A stretch of 64,000 nucleotides of DNA from JACVRW01 sp963812415 (lineage in GTDB: Bacteria; Actinomycetota; Thermoleophilia; Solirubrobacterales; Thermoleophilaceae): contig CAWEVH010000029.1 in NCBI GenBank assembly GCA_963812415.1, positions 1 to 64,000 on the forward strand, given 5' to 3'. How positions within the stretch are numbered: position 1 is the first letter of the stretch; each line of letters starts with the position of its first letter. This document shows positions 52,220 to 60,681 of this stretch, piece by piece. The translations under genes were made by a program, and so were the position numbers. Under the pieces are notes generated by a model, which did no database searches, was not told the DNA's origin, and saw nothing but the letters and a program-made list of their open reading frames with translations.

Positions 52220-52858
52220 GTGGAACGCGCGCCGCTCCGACCGCTCCCTTCACACCTCCCGGCCCCGGTGGACGCGGCCGCGGCCACCGCCGCGGTGCGG
52301 GCCACTCTGCCGGCTCTCGACGAGCGCGCCGCGCGGGCGTTCGCCCTCGTGGCCCTGGCCGGGCGAACGCGGCCCGAGGCGGCGCTCCGTCTGCAGGTCT
52401 CACAGGACGACCTCGCGTCCGACCTTGCCGCCGCCCGCACGGCGCTGCGCCGCTCGGTCGCGCCGCTACGGGGGAGCGGCTGGTGCATGCGCGCGGAGCG
52501 GCTGGTGTCCGACCGCCTCGATGGCGAGCTCGGCGGCACCGAGGAAGCTCGGCTGGACGTGCACCTGCGCAACTGCGCCCGGTGCGTCGAGCACGAGCGC
52601 CGGCTCGTCCACGCCACGGACGCGCTGCTGGGCGCCTCGCCGGCGCCCGTCGCGGCGGTAGAGCACGCGCCGACCGTCCCGCCGGCGGCGCCCGGAGCGC
52701 CCGCGCAGCCGCAGGCGGCACCGGCCCCGCGGGCGTCGCGCAACGGCCGCGAGCTCGTGCGCGCGGCGACGTGGAACGTGCTGCTCGTGATCGCGGTGCT
52801 CGTCACGCTGGCGGCGATCGCGCTCGCGCTCGCCGGTGTGCTGGGGGCCGAGCTCTAG
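52220..52858 (+). CDS. Fused sigma-region-4-like, zinc-finger anti-sigma-type and membrane protein
   Basis: The 212-residue product starts at GTG 52220. Residues 20-85 resemble sigma-70 region 4 (LPALDERAARAFALVALAGR, RPEAALRLQVSQDDLASDLA). Residues 95-140 form a zf-HC2-like finger (CMRAERLVSDRLDGELGGTE, HLRNCARCVEHERRL: C...H-x3-C-x2-C). A Pro/Ala linker leads to a C-terminal span (VLLVIAVLVTLAAIALALAG). It may sense envelope stress and hold a sigma factor or act on DNA itself. Its stop shares CTAG with the convergent gene. Confidence 0.7.
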   Translation: MERAPLRPLPSHLPAPVDAAAATAAVRATLPALDERAARAFALVALAGRTRPEAALRLQVSQDDLASDLAAARTALRRSVAPLRGSGWCMRAERLVSDRLDGELGGTEEARLDVHLRNCARCVEHERRLVHATDALLGASPAPVAAVEHAPTVPPAAPGAPAQPQAAPAPRASRNGRELVRAATWNVLLVIAVLVTLAAIALALAGVLGAEL

Positions 52859-53328
52859 CGCGTCAGCAACCCCTCGACCGCCCCCGTCATCGCCTCGAGC
52901 CAGCCGTCGCCCCGCGCGACGCCGACGATCTCCACGGGGATGCGCCAGGTGGCCGACGCCTCCCGCACGATCGCCGCGCCGGCGGCCAGCAGCTCGGGGT
53001 CGACCGTCCCGCCCGCCTCGTAGACCAGCCCCCGGACCGGGGTGTCGACGAGCCGCTCCATCAGCGTGCGCAACCGGTCCCCGTGCAGCGCTGGCGTAGC
53101 GACCGCGTCGCCCATCAGCCAGCACACGAGCGTCACGCCGGCCAGCGCCCCCATCACGCCGCCGAGCCGGTCCGGGTCGGCCACGATCCCCTCGGCGCCC
53201 GCCGCCTCGATCTCCGCCAGCCGCGCGGGATCGCGCGTGGTGCCGCGCACGGTGTGCCCGGCGGCCACCAGCTCCGCGGCGAGCGAGCGCCCGTGGCAGC
53301 CGCAGCCGACGATCAGGACGCGCGCCAC
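52855..53328 (-). CDS. NAD(P)-binding Rossmann protein (short NmrA/SDR-like)
   Basis: The 157-residue protein begins MARVLIVGCGCHGRSLAAEL with a GxGxxG motif. It continues GHTVRGTTRDPARLAEIEAA, GAEGIVADPDRLGGVMGALA, then VRGLVYEAGGTVDPELLAAG. It is shorter than most atypical SDRs and lacks a YxxxK. It starts 4 nt after the small membrane-protein gene. A role in nucleotide-sugar or quinone sensing is only a guess. Confidence 0.8.
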   Translation of the reverse strand: MARVLIVGCGCHGRSLAAELVAAGHTVRGTTRDPARLAEIEAAGAEGIVADPDRLGGVMGALAGVTLVCWLMGDAVATPALHGDRLRTLMERLVDTPVRGLVYEAGGTVDPELLAAGAAIVREASATWRIPVEIVGVARGDGWLEAMTGAVEGLLTR

Positions 53329-53332
53329 CCGG

Positions 53333-53632
53333 TCAGTCGTCGCCGCGCGCCCGGCGGCGGAGCTCCTCGCGCCAGCGCTCGTCGTCGGCCACCTGCGCGC
53401 GCACGTCGTCCTCGGTCAGCTCCCGCCGCCCGCTCGCTCGGCGGCGGGCATTCTGGGCCTCGAGCATCTGGTCGATGTCCTCGAGCTCGAGCTCGGCCTC
53501 CACCTCGGGCGAGCGCGTCGGACGCCAGTCCACCTGCTCGGCGCCGCTGCCCGGATACCACCTGCCCAGCGCGAGGAAGATCCCGAGCAGCACGAGCCCC
53601 CCGAGGAGGACGAAGACCGCGAACTCGTCCAT
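53333..53632 (-). CDS. Small membrane protein with charged tail
   Basis: The 99-residue product has one N-terminal span (FAVFVLLGGLVLLGIFLALG) and a long charged tail (LELEDIDQMLEAQNARRRAS, ELTEDDVRAQVADDERWREE) probably helical. It is followed 4 nt later by the Rossmann gene. Conserved small proteins of this shape occur in actinobacteria; function unknown. Confidence 0.7.
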   Translation of the reverse strand: MDEFAVFVLLGGLVLLGIFLALGRWYPGSGAEQVDWRPTRSPEVEAELELEDIDQMLEAQNARRRASGRRELTEDDVRAQVADDERWREELRRRARGDD

Positions 53633-53889
53633 CCGGGCGAGTGTACGCTTGCCGCCACCCCCCTCTCGCATCGTGTTGGGTTGACCCGTCCCATCGCATG
53701 GTGGGTTTCGGGGCTGGGTGGGTCCCGTGGCCGTGGCCGCGACGATCAACGAGCGGCTGCGCGGTAAGGCCGCCCGCACTTTCCGGCCGGCGCGAGCCGG
53801 CTAGGACCAGGACGGCGGCCGGCCAGGTCCGCCTCGGCCCCGCAGCTGAGCGAGCGGGCCGGAGGCCCGTGCCCCCGGCCCGCTGCCTC
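53633..53889. other. Intergenic, nothing recognised
   Basis: These 257 bp lie between two minus-strand genes. A short plus-strand frame ends in ATINERLRGKAARTFRPARA but has no support as a gene. Confidence 0.35.
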
Positions 53890-54519
53890 TTACCCGCGTG
53901 AGTCGTCCGGCCTGTCGCTCGCGTGCGAGCGCTGGCTCAGCGACTGATCGCGGCTGGAGTCCGAGTTGCCGTTGCGGTTGTCGTCCGAGTTCGACTCCTC
54001 GGAGCCGCGGGTGACGTTCGAGGCGTCCGTGCCGGCGGTCTGGTCGACGCCGTCGGTGGTGCCGCTGGTGGCGTCGGTGCCGCGCGTCTGCTGGGTCGCG
54101 CTCTCGTCGGTCCCCTGCGTTCCGTCCCTCCCGTCTGTGGTACCGGCGCTGTCGTCGGTGCCGCGCGTATCGGCGCTCGCCGTGTTGGTTGCGGTGGCGT
54201 CGCCGTCGGTACCCGTGCCCGTCCCGGTCCCGGTGCCCGTCCCGGTGTCCGTGTCGTCGTCACCGGAGCCGGGACCCGAGTTGTCCTCGTCGTCGCCGTC
54301 GCCGGACTTGCCGGGCCCGGGGGCGGCCGCGGCCTTGTCGAGCGACCAGGGAGCGCCGTCCGGGCCCATCAGCCCAGCGGCCGCCGCGAGGCTCGCCAGC
54401 AGCAGTACGAGCGCCACGAGGAGCACGAGCAGCCGGCGGCTCGGCGAGCGCTCGCTCACGAGCAGGTCGTCCTCGCCCTCGGCGAGGCGCAGGTACATCG
54501 ATGACGGATGCTGGTTCAT
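53890..54519 (-). CDS. Single-span membrane protein with Asp/Gly/Thr-rich extracellular region
   Basis: The 209-residue product starts at ATG 54519. A short cytosolic part (MYLRLAEGEDDLLVSERSPS) and one span (LLVLLVALVLLLASLAAAAG) precede 140 residues of low complexity, with DDDTDTGTGTGTGTGTGTDG and repeats of the TDxxxGT type (RGTDDSAGTTDGRDGTQGTD). The acidic tail may bind cations or be glycosylated. It is 30 nt downstream of a Ser/Thr kinase gene and may be its substrate or partner. Confidence 0.7.
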   Translation of the reverse strand: MNQHPSSMYLRLAEGEDDLLVSERSPSRRLLVLLVALVLLLASLAAAAGLMGPDGAPWSLDKAAAAPGPGKSGDGDDEDNSGPGSGDDDTDTGTGTGTGTGTGTDGDATATNTASADTRGTDDSAGTTDGRDGTQGTDESATQQTRGTDATSGTTDGVDQTAGTDASNVTRGSEESNSDDNRNGNSDSSRDQSLSQRSHASDRPDDSRG

Positions 54520-54549
54520 ATGAGTTGGAACACCTCTGGATCGCAAAGC

Positions 54550-55440
54550 TCACGCACGGCGTGGGCCGCGCCTGCCGAGGACGAGACGCGAGGGCAGAGC
54601 CGCGACCAGTGGCTGCAGAGCGAGCGCCAGATCGGAGGCGCTCGGGCGCTCCTCGGGGCGCTTGCGCAGGCAGGAGAGGATCGCCTCCGCGAGCGCCGGC
54701 GGCACCCGCTTGGGCCAGGGACGAACGTCCTGCACGAGCTGGGGAAAGCGCGTCTCGAGGTCGGCTACGTCCTCGGTCGATTCGGGCCTCGGAAAGGGGC
54801 GCCGGCCCGCGACCGCGTGGTAGAGGGTTGCCCCGAGGCCCCAGACGTCGGCGGCCGGCCCCACGTCGCCGTTCGGCGCGCACTGCTCCGGCGCCGCGTA
54901 CGCGTTCGTGCCCACATAGCCGCGCAGGCGCGCGGCCCGCTCGCTCGTGCGCGCGAGCGAGAGGTCGATCACCCGCGGCGGGATGCCCATCACGAGGTTG
55001 TCCGGCTTGAGGTCGAGATGCACCCAGCCCTCCGCGGCCATGTAGTGGAGCGCGGACGCCACGTGCAGCGCGAGCGGCAGCACCTGCTCGGCGGGCAGCG
55101 GACCCGAGCGGCGGATCAGCCTGCGCAGTGTCGGCCCCTCGAGGTGCTCGACCAGCACGTGGGGGTGCGGCGGGTCGAGCACCGAGTCGAAGGCGCGCAG
55201 GATCACGGGATGGGCGAGCGCCTCGAGCGCCTCCGCCTCGCGGCGCAGCCCGCGCAGGGCCGATTCGTCCTCCGCCTGGTCGGGACGCACGACCTTTGCC
55301 ACCATCGGTGAGAACAGCCGCTCGTCCCACACCAGGTAGGCCTCGTAGCGGTTTCCCCCTCCGAGCAGCTTCAGGACAGAGCGGCCCGGGGCGATCTCGT
55401 CGCCCTCGCGCAGCTCCCACGAAGCCTTCGTCTCGGCCAT
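54550..55440 (-). CDS. Serine/threonine protein kinase, soluble
   Basis: The 296-residue protein has a Gly-rich loop (LKLLGGGNRYEAYLVW), the Lys in MVAKVVRP (K49), Glu of helix C, the catalytic HLDLKPDN and APE (YAAPEQCAPNGDVGPAADVW). In the place of DFG the sequence is IDLSLAR, so the magnesium loop is DLS. There is no transmembrane or PASTA region. The Arg-rich C-terminus (LVLGRRGPRRA) follows the kinase fold. It is divergent from the acyl-CoA dehydrogenase operon. ATG 55440 is preferred; ATG 55452 is possible. Confidence 0.85.
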   Translation of the reverse strand: MAETKASWELREGDEIAPGRSVLKLLGGGNRYEAYLVWDERLFSPMVAKVVRPDQAEDESALRGLRREAEALEALAHPVILRAFDSVLDPPHPHVLVEHLEGPTLRRLIRRSGPLPAEQVLPLALHVASALHYMAAEGWVHLDLKPDNLVMGIPPRVIDLSLARTSERAARLRGYVGTNAYAAPEQCAPNGDVGPAADVWGLGATLYHAVAGRRPFPRPESTEDVADLETRFPQLVQDVRPWPKRVPPALAEAILSCLRKRPEERPSASDLALALQPLVAALPSRLVLGRRGPRRA

Positions 55441-55471
55441 CCCCGACAGCATCTTGCAGAATCAGGAACAC

Positions 55472-56632
55472 ATGATCGACTTCGAACTCACAGACGAGCA
55501 GCAGCTCATCCGGGAGACCGCCCGCGAATTCGCCGACAAGGAGATCGCCCCCCGCGCCCGCGAGAACGATCGCAACGAGCATTTCGACACCGAGCTGGTC
55601 AAGCAGATCGCCGACATGGGCTTCCTCGGTGCGATCGTGCCCGAGGAGTACGGCGGCCGCGGCGTCGACTACCGGACCTACGCACTGATCGTGGAGGAGG
55701 TCGGTCGCGGCTGCTCGGCGATGCGCACCGTGGTCTCGGTCGTCACCTCGCTCGTCTGCTCGTCGCTCGTACGCTGGGGCAGCGAGGAGCAGAAGCAGGA
55801 GTGGCTCCCGCAGCTCTGCTCGGGCGAGTCGCTCGGCTGCTTCGGCCTGACCGAGCCCGACACCGGCTCGGACGCCTCCAACCTGAAGACGCGCGCCGAG
55901 AAGATCGACGGCGGCTGGCGGATCACGGGCGGCAAGATGTGGATCTCGCTCGGCAACTACTCGAAGCTCGCGCTGGTCTTCGCCCAGACGGACCAGTCGC
56001 TCAAGCACCGGGGCATCGCCTGCTTCCTCGTGCCCACCGACAGCGAGGGCTTCTCGACCCAGGAGATCCACGGCAAGCTCGGCCTCAAGGGCTCCGACAC
56101 GGCCGCCCTCGGGCTCGACGGCGTGGAGGTGCCTGATTCGGCGCTCATGGGCGACGTCGGCGACGGCTTCAAGATCGCGATGTCCGCGCTCGACTCGGGC
56201 CGCTACAGCGTGGCGGCCGGGTGCGTTGGGATCTGCCAGGGCTCGCTCGACGCGTCGATCTCGTACTCCAAGGAGCGCACCCAGTTCGACCGGCCGATCG
56301 CGTCCTTCCAGCTCGTGCAGGAGATGATCGCGGACATGGTCGTGCAGACCGAGGCGGCGCGCGGGCTCGTGTGGCGCGCCGGCTGGCTCAAGGACCAGGG
56401 CAAGCCGAGCACCACCGAGACCTCGATCGCCAAGCTGTACGCGACCGAGGCGGCGGTGAGCTGCGCCGACCGCGCCATCCAGGTACACGGCGGCTCCGGC
56501 TACGTGGACGACCACCCGGTGGAGCGCTACCTGCGCGACGCGCGCGTGACCACGCTCTACGAGGGCACCTCGCAGATCCAGAAGCTGATCATCGGGCGGG
56601 CCTACACCGGCATCAACGCGCTGGTGCCCTGA
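55472..56632 (+). CDS. Acyl-CoA dehydrogenase
   Basis: The 386-residue flavoenzyme begins MIDFELTDEQQLIRETAREF. It has FGLTEPDTGSDASNLKTRAE, WISLGNYSKLALVFAQTD (FAD contacts), GSGYVDDHPVERYLRDARVT and the catalytic Glu in TLYEGTSQIQKLII. It performs the first step of beta-oxidation with an electron-transfer flavoprotein as acceptor. The stop overlaps the next gene by one base; the operon continues with enoyl-CoA hydratase and hydroxyacyl-CoA dehydrogenase. Confidence 0.93.
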   Translation: MIDFELTDEQQLIRETAREFADKEIAPRARENDRNEHFDTELVKQIADMGFLGAIVPEEYGGRGVDYRTYALIVEEVGRGCSAMRTVVSVVTSLVCSSLVRWGSEEQKQEWLPQLCSGESLGCFGLTEPDTGSDASNLKTRAEKIDGGWRITGGKMWISLGNYSKLALVFAQTDQSLKHRGIACFLVPTDSEGFSTQEIHGKLGLKGSDTAALGLDGVEVPDSALMGDVGDGFKIAMSALDSGRYSVAAGCVGICQGSLDASISYSKERTQFDRPIASFQLVQEMIADMVVQTEAARGLVWRAGWLKDQGKPSTTETSIAKLYATEAAVSCADRAIQVHGGSGYVDDHPVERYLRDARVTTLYEGTSQIQKLIIGRAYTGINALVP

Positions 56633-57396
56633 TGCTGGTGCTGTCCGAGGTGCACGGCGCCGTCGGGCTCGCGCGCCTCAACCGGCCCGAGGCGCGCAAC
56701 GCGCTCTCGCCCGAGTTGATGGAGGAGCTCGCGGCGCTCTGCGAGCGCTGGGACGAGGACCCCGACATCCGCTGCATCGTGATCGCGGGCGGCGACGACT
56801 GGTTCGCCGCGGGCGCGGACATCAGGGCGATGGCCACGCGCACGTTCGTCGAGACGCTCACCTCGCCGGCGGCGCGCTTCTGGCCGCGGCTGGCGGCGCT
56901 GCGCACGCCGCTCGTGGCGGCGGTGTCCGGCTACGCGCTCGGCGGCGGCTGCGAGCTCGCGCTGGCGTGCGACATGATCGTCGCCTCCGAGAGCGCCCAG
57001 CTCGGCCAGCCCGAGATCCTGCTCGGCATCATCCCCGGCGGCGGGGGCAGCCAGCGCCTCACGCGCGTGATGGGAAAGCAGCGCGCCATGGAGCTCGTGC
57101 TCACGGGGCGGCGGATCGACGCCGCCGAGGCGTTCTCGCTCGGCCTCGTGAACCAGGTGGCGCCGAAGGACGGCTGGCTCGAGGCGGCGCTCGAGCTGGC
57201 CGGCATCGTGGCGGAGCGCCCGCCGCTGGCCGTGCGGCTCGGCAAGCGGGCGGTGCTGGCGGCGGACGAGATGTCGCTCGGCGCCGGCCTCGACCAGGAG
57301 CGCCGCCTCTACGAGCTCGCGATGGCCACGGAGGATCGCGTGGAGGGGATGAACGCGTTCCTCGAGAAGCGCAAGCCGGAGTTCCGCGGGCGGTGA
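56632..57396 (+). CDS. Enoyl-CoA hydratase/isomerase
   Basis: The 254-residue enzyme has the crotonase pattern: RLNRPEARNALSPELMEELA, WFAAGADIRAMATRTF (oxyanion GADI), AAVSGYALGGGCELALACDM and QPEILLGIIPGGGGSQRLTR with the two catalytic Glu regions. It hydrates trans-2-enoyl-CoA. It overlaps both neighbours (TGATG before, GTGA after), so it is part of the beta-oxidation operon. Confidence 0.92.
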   Translation: MLVLSEVHGAVGLARLNRPEARNALSPELMEELAALCERWDEDPDIRCIVIAGGDDWFAAGADIRAMATRTFVETLTSPAARFWPRLAALRTPLVAAVSGYALGGGCELALACDMIVASESAQLGQPEILLGIIPGGGGSQRLTRVMGKQRAMELVLTGRRIDAAEAFSLGLVNQVAPKDGWLEAALELAGIVAERPPLAVRLGKRAVLAADEMSLGAGLDQERRLYELAMATEDRVEGMNAFLEKRKPEFRGR

Positions 57397-58916
57397 GGCC
57401 GTCCGTCCTCGGCGTGGCCGGCGCGGGGACGATGGGCGCCGGCATCGCCCAGCTCGGCTGCGCGGCCGGGATGCGGACGCTGCTGCACGACCCCGCGCCG
57501 GAGGCGCTCGAGCGCGGCGCGGAGGGAGTTCGGCGCGGCCTCGCTCGCTGGGTCGAGAAGGGGCGCCTCGGCGACGAAGCGGCGAGCCTGCTCGAGCCCG
57601 TCGGATCCCTCGACGAGCTGGCGCCGTGTGAGCTCGTGATCGAGGCCGCGCCGGAGCGGCCGGAGCTCAAGCGCGAGCTGTTCGCGCGGCTGTCCGAGGT
57701 GTGCGGGCGCGAGGCCGTGCTCGCCACCAACACCTCGTCGATCCCGGTGACCTCGCTGGCCGGCGCGGCGGCGCGTCCGGAGAACGTGGTCGGCATGCAC
57801 TTCTTCAACCCGCCGCCGCTGATGCGGCTGCTGGAGGTGATCCGGGCCGACCAGACGGGCGAGCGGGCGCTGGCGGTCGCGCGGGCCGCCGGCGAGGCGA
57901 TGGGCAAGCAGGTGATCCTCGCCGCCGACGGCCCCGGCTTCCTCGTGAACCGCTGCGGCCGGCCGTTCTTCGGTGAGGGGCTGAGGCTGCTCGGCGAGCG
58001 GATCGCGCCGGCCGAGCGGATCGACCTGATCTGCCGGCTCGGCGGCGGCTTTCGGATGGGGCCGTTCGAGCTGATGGACCTGGTCGGGATCGACGTGGGC
58101 TTCGAGGTCGCGAAGTCGTTCGCCGAGCTGTCGTTCGGCGAGCCGCGCTGGCGGCCGAGCCCGATCCAGGCGCGCATGGTGGCGGCCGGCCGGCTGGGGC
58201 GCAAGGCGGGGCGCGGGTTCTACGACTACGGGGCGGACGGCTCGTACCGGCCCGATGACCCGTCGCCGCCCGAGCCGGGCGACTCGGAGCCGCTCGTCGT
58301 CGCGCTGCTCGGCACGGGTCCGCTCGCCGACGGGCTGCGCGAGCGCGCCCGCGCCGCCGGCCACGAGCTGCGCGAGGGCGGCCCCTCCGAGCTCGTCGTG
58401 GACGCCGGCCCGGCTCCGCACCCCTCGCCGCCGGGCGGCGGCCCGCTGGTGGCGCTGTGCGCCGCCACGAGCCTGGCCGCGCGCGGCGAGCCCGGCGCCG
58501 TCGGCTTCCACGTGCTGCCGCCGCTCGACGCTGCCCGGCTGGTCGAGCTCACCCGCCTCCCCACCACCCCGGCGTTCGCCGCCGAGGCCGCCGAGCGCTT
58601 CTTCGGCTCGCTCGGCTTCCTCTGCGAGTGGGTCGAGGACGCACCGGGGCTCGTGCTCGGCCGGATCGTCTGCCAGCTCGTGAACGAGGCCGCCTTCGCG
58701 ATCGGCGAGGGCGTGGGCTCGGCCGCCGACGTGGACGCCGGGCTCACCCTCGGCCTCGCCCATCCGCGCGGCCCCGTCGAGTGGAGCGAGGCGATCGGCC
58801 TCGAGCACGTGGCCGCGGTGCTCGAGGGCCTCTGGGCCGAGCGGCGCGAGGAGCGCTACCGCACGGCGCCGCTGCTCCGGCGCGAGCTGGCACTCGGGCG
58901 TAGCCTTCGCGGCTGA
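57393..58916 (+). CDS. 3-hydroxyacyl-CoA dehydrogenase, two-module
   Basis: The 507-residue enzyme begins VRPSVLGVAGAGTMGAGIAQ with the NAD GxGxMG motif. It has ATNTSSIPVTSLAGAAARPE, VVGMHFFNPPPLMRLLEVI and GPGFLVNRCGRPFFGEGLRL, the standard HAD domains. A second, weaker module starts near residue 300 (ALLGTGPLADGLRERARAAG) and ends with VCQLVNEAAFAIGEGVGSAA, DVDAGLTLGLAHPRGPVEWS. It oxidises 3-hydroxyacyl-CoA. GTG 57393 overlaps the hydratase stop. Confidence 0.92.
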   Translation: MRPSVLGVAGAGTMGAGIAQLGCAAGMRTLLHDPAPEALERGAEGVRRGLARWVEKGRLGDEAASLLEPVGSLDELAPCELVIEAAPERPELKRELFARLSEVCGREAVLATNTSSIPVTSLAGAAARPENVVGMHFFNPPPLMRLLEVIRADQTGERALAVARAAGEAMGKQVILAADGPGFLVNRCGRPFFGEGLRLLGERIAPAERIDLICRLGGGFRMGPFELMDLVGIDVGFEVAKSFAELSFGEPRWRPSPIQARMVAAGRLGRKAGRGFYDYGADGSYRPDDPSPPEPGDSEPLVVALLGTGPLADGLRERARAAGHELREGGPSELVVDAGPAPHPSPPGGGPLVALCAATSLAARGEPGAVGFHVLPPLDAARLVELTRLPTTPAFAAEAAERFFGSLGFLCEWVEDAPGLVLGRIVCQLVNEAAFAIGEGVGSAADVDAGLTLGLAHPRGPVEWSEAIGLEHVAAVLEGLWAERREERYRTAPLLRRELALGRSLRG

Positions 58917-59278
58917 TGGCCACGGCTGACCTCACCGTGCTCGCGCTCGGGCGCCCCGGCGCGAGCGCCAGCGAGTACATCGCCGAGATCCAGCGCCGCC
59001 TGCGCGCCCAGCGCAGGGTGCGCTACCGGATGCACGCGATGGGCACCTCGCTCGAGGGCGCGACCGAGGACATCCTGGCCGTGGTCGCGGAGCTGCACGC
59101 GGTGCCGTTCGACCAGGGCGTGCCGCGCGTCTACACGGTGCTCAAGCTCGACGAGCGCCGCGACCGGCCGGACCAGACGCTGGACGACAAGGTCGAGTCG
59201 GTGGAGAAGCTGCTGGGCGGCGACTACAGGTCCCGTTCAGCAGCGCCGCCACCGCCTCGCGGTGGGCCGGCGTCGTGA
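58916..59278 (+). CDS. MTH1187/YkoF-type thiamine-binding protein
   Basis: The product is about 100-120 residues. ATADLTVLALGRPGASASEY, IAEIQRRLRAQRRVRYRMHA, MGTSLEGATEDILAVVAELH and GVPRVYTVLKLDERRD match the DUF77/thiamine-binding family. The ATG overlaps the dehydrogenase stop by one base. The C-terminal extension after VEKLLGG is Pro/Ser-rich and probably results from a missed stop or shift in the poor region that begins here. Confidence 0.8.
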   Translation: MATADLTVLALGRPGASASEYIAEIQRRLRAQRRVRYRMHAMGTSLEGATEDILAVVAELHAVPFDQGVPRVYTVLKLDERRDRPDQTLDDKVESVEKLLGGDYRSRSAAPPPPRGGPAS

Positions 59279-60060
59279 AGCAGCCGGGCTCGGCGAACTC
59301 CTCCATCGCGATCGTCTGCTCCCAGGTCAGGTCGGCCGCGTGGCGGAGCAGCGGCTTCATCATCGTGGCGACGTGGGCCGGCAGCGCCTCCATCCGCTCG
59401 CACCAGCGCGGGCGGCGCCGAGCAGCTCGTCGTGCGGGATGGACGGAGTTGGCGAGGCCGAGCTCGCGCGGCCTCCGCGCCCGAGAGGTGGCGCCCGCCG
59501 GCGAACAGCTCGAACGTGCGCTGGTAGCCGAGCCGGCGCGTGAGCAGCCAGCTCGTGCCCACCTCGGGCAGCAGGCCGATGCGGCCGAACGCGGGCACGA
59601 GCCGCGCCCGCTCGGACACGAGCAGCAGGTCGCAGGCGAGCGCGAACGCGAGCCCCACCCCGGCCGCGGCGCCGTTCACCGCGGCGATGAAGGTCTTGTC
59701 GGTGCGCGTGATCAGCCGGGCGATCGCCGCCGAACTCCATGCGGATCCAGCGCCACAGCTCGGGCGCCCCGCCGCCGCCGCTCGAGCATCGGCTGGGCGG
59801 TGTCGCGCATGAGGCGCAGGTCGCCGCCGGCGCAGAAGGCGGGGTCGGCGCCGGTGAGCACCACCGCGCGCAGCGACTCGTCGCCCGCGAGATCCGTGAG
59901 CGCGTCGCGCAGCCGCACGGTGAGCGCGGCGCTCAGCGGGTTCAGCTTGTCCGGGTCGTTGAGCGTGACGATGGCGTGCGCGCCCTCGCGCTCCACGAGC
60001 ACCAGGTCGGGGTCCGCGCGCCGCGCCTCGGCCACGGCCTCGGCGTAGGTCGGCTGTCAT
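59224..60060 (-). pseudogene. Enoyl-CoA hydratase, frameshifted in this sequence
   Basis: Pieces in three frames give a full crotonase: LVEREGAHAIVTLNDPDKLN and ADPAFCAGGDLRLMRDTAQP, then DKTFIAAVNGAAAGVGLAFA and GRIGLLPEVGTSWLLTRRLG, then LTWEQTIAMEEFAEPGCFTT. The signature is intact from start to end, so the breaks (about 60035, 59745 and 59400) are more likely consensus errors than decay. It is coupled to the TetR gene upstream by ATGA. It is a second hydratase, distinct from the one in the operon at 56632. Confidence 0.75.
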
Positions 60061-60647
60061 CTCAGGCTCCTTCGCTCTCGTCGCGCCCGCAGGGCGTTCC
60101 AGGCGGCCTCCGGCAGGGCCCGCTCGGCCTCGGCCATCGAGGTCCGCAGGCGCCGCTCGAGCCAGTGCCGCGAGAACTCCTGGGCTCGGGCCGATCAGCG
60201 ATCACGTAGGTACAGGTCGAGCGGCAGCGGGCGGATGCGCCCGGCCTCCACGTGCGGCTCGAGCCACGCCGCGCGTGGCCGCGAACAGCTCGCGGTTCAG
60301 CTCGCGCACGGCCTCGCCGCCCGCCCCGGCCAGCGCAGCAGCCAGCGCGCCAGATCCGGGTGGCGGGCCACCCAGCGCAGGTGGTGGCGCACGAGCGCCC
60401 TCACGCCCGGCTCGGCGTCCGGCGTCGCGCTCGAGCACCCCGAGGAAGCCGCGCTGGTAATCCCGAAGCGCCTCCGGCGTAGAGCGCCTCGGCCAGCTCC
60501 TGCTTGCCGCCGAAGTGGTGGTAGATCGAGCCCACGCTGGCGCCGGAGCGCCGCCGCACGTCGTCGACGGTGGCGGCCGCGAAGCCGCTCTCGGTGAACG
60601 CGCGCGAGCGCGGCATCCAGGATGTCCTGTCGGCGCGAGCTCGGCAT
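60057..60647 (-). pseudogene. TetR-family regulator, frameshifted in this sequence
   Basis: MPSSRRQDILDAAL opens at ATG 60647; the HTH ESGFAAATVDDVRRRSGASV, GSIYHHFGGKQELAEALYA is in another frame. The ligand domain (VRALVRHHLRWVARHPDLAR, AVRELNRELFAATR) and C-terminus (QEFSRHWLERRLRTSMAEAE) are in further frames. At least four single-base shifts are needed. The stop overlaps the enoyl-CoA hydratase ATG, and paired TAGAA-TTCTA operators lie just upstream. Confidence 0.75.
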
Positions 60648-60675
60648 TAGAACACTATTCTAGAAGATTATTCTA
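60648..60675. promoter_or_regulatory. Tandem TetR operators TAGAA-N5-TTCTA
   Basis: Two 15-bp inverted repeats, TAGAA-CACTA-TTCTA (60648-60662) and TAGAA-GATTA-TTCTA (60661-60675), overlap by two bases. They fill the 34-bp gap between divergent TetR and 60682 genes. The AT-rich sequence is exceptional locally. Two repressor dimers could bind side by side and control both directions. Confidence 0.7.
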
Positions 60676-60681
60676 TCGACG

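Noticed and set aside
54150..54260. CRISPR-like or satellite repeat
   Set aside because: The short repeats encode a Gly-Thr/Asp low-complexity protein tail within a clear gene; there are no spacers.
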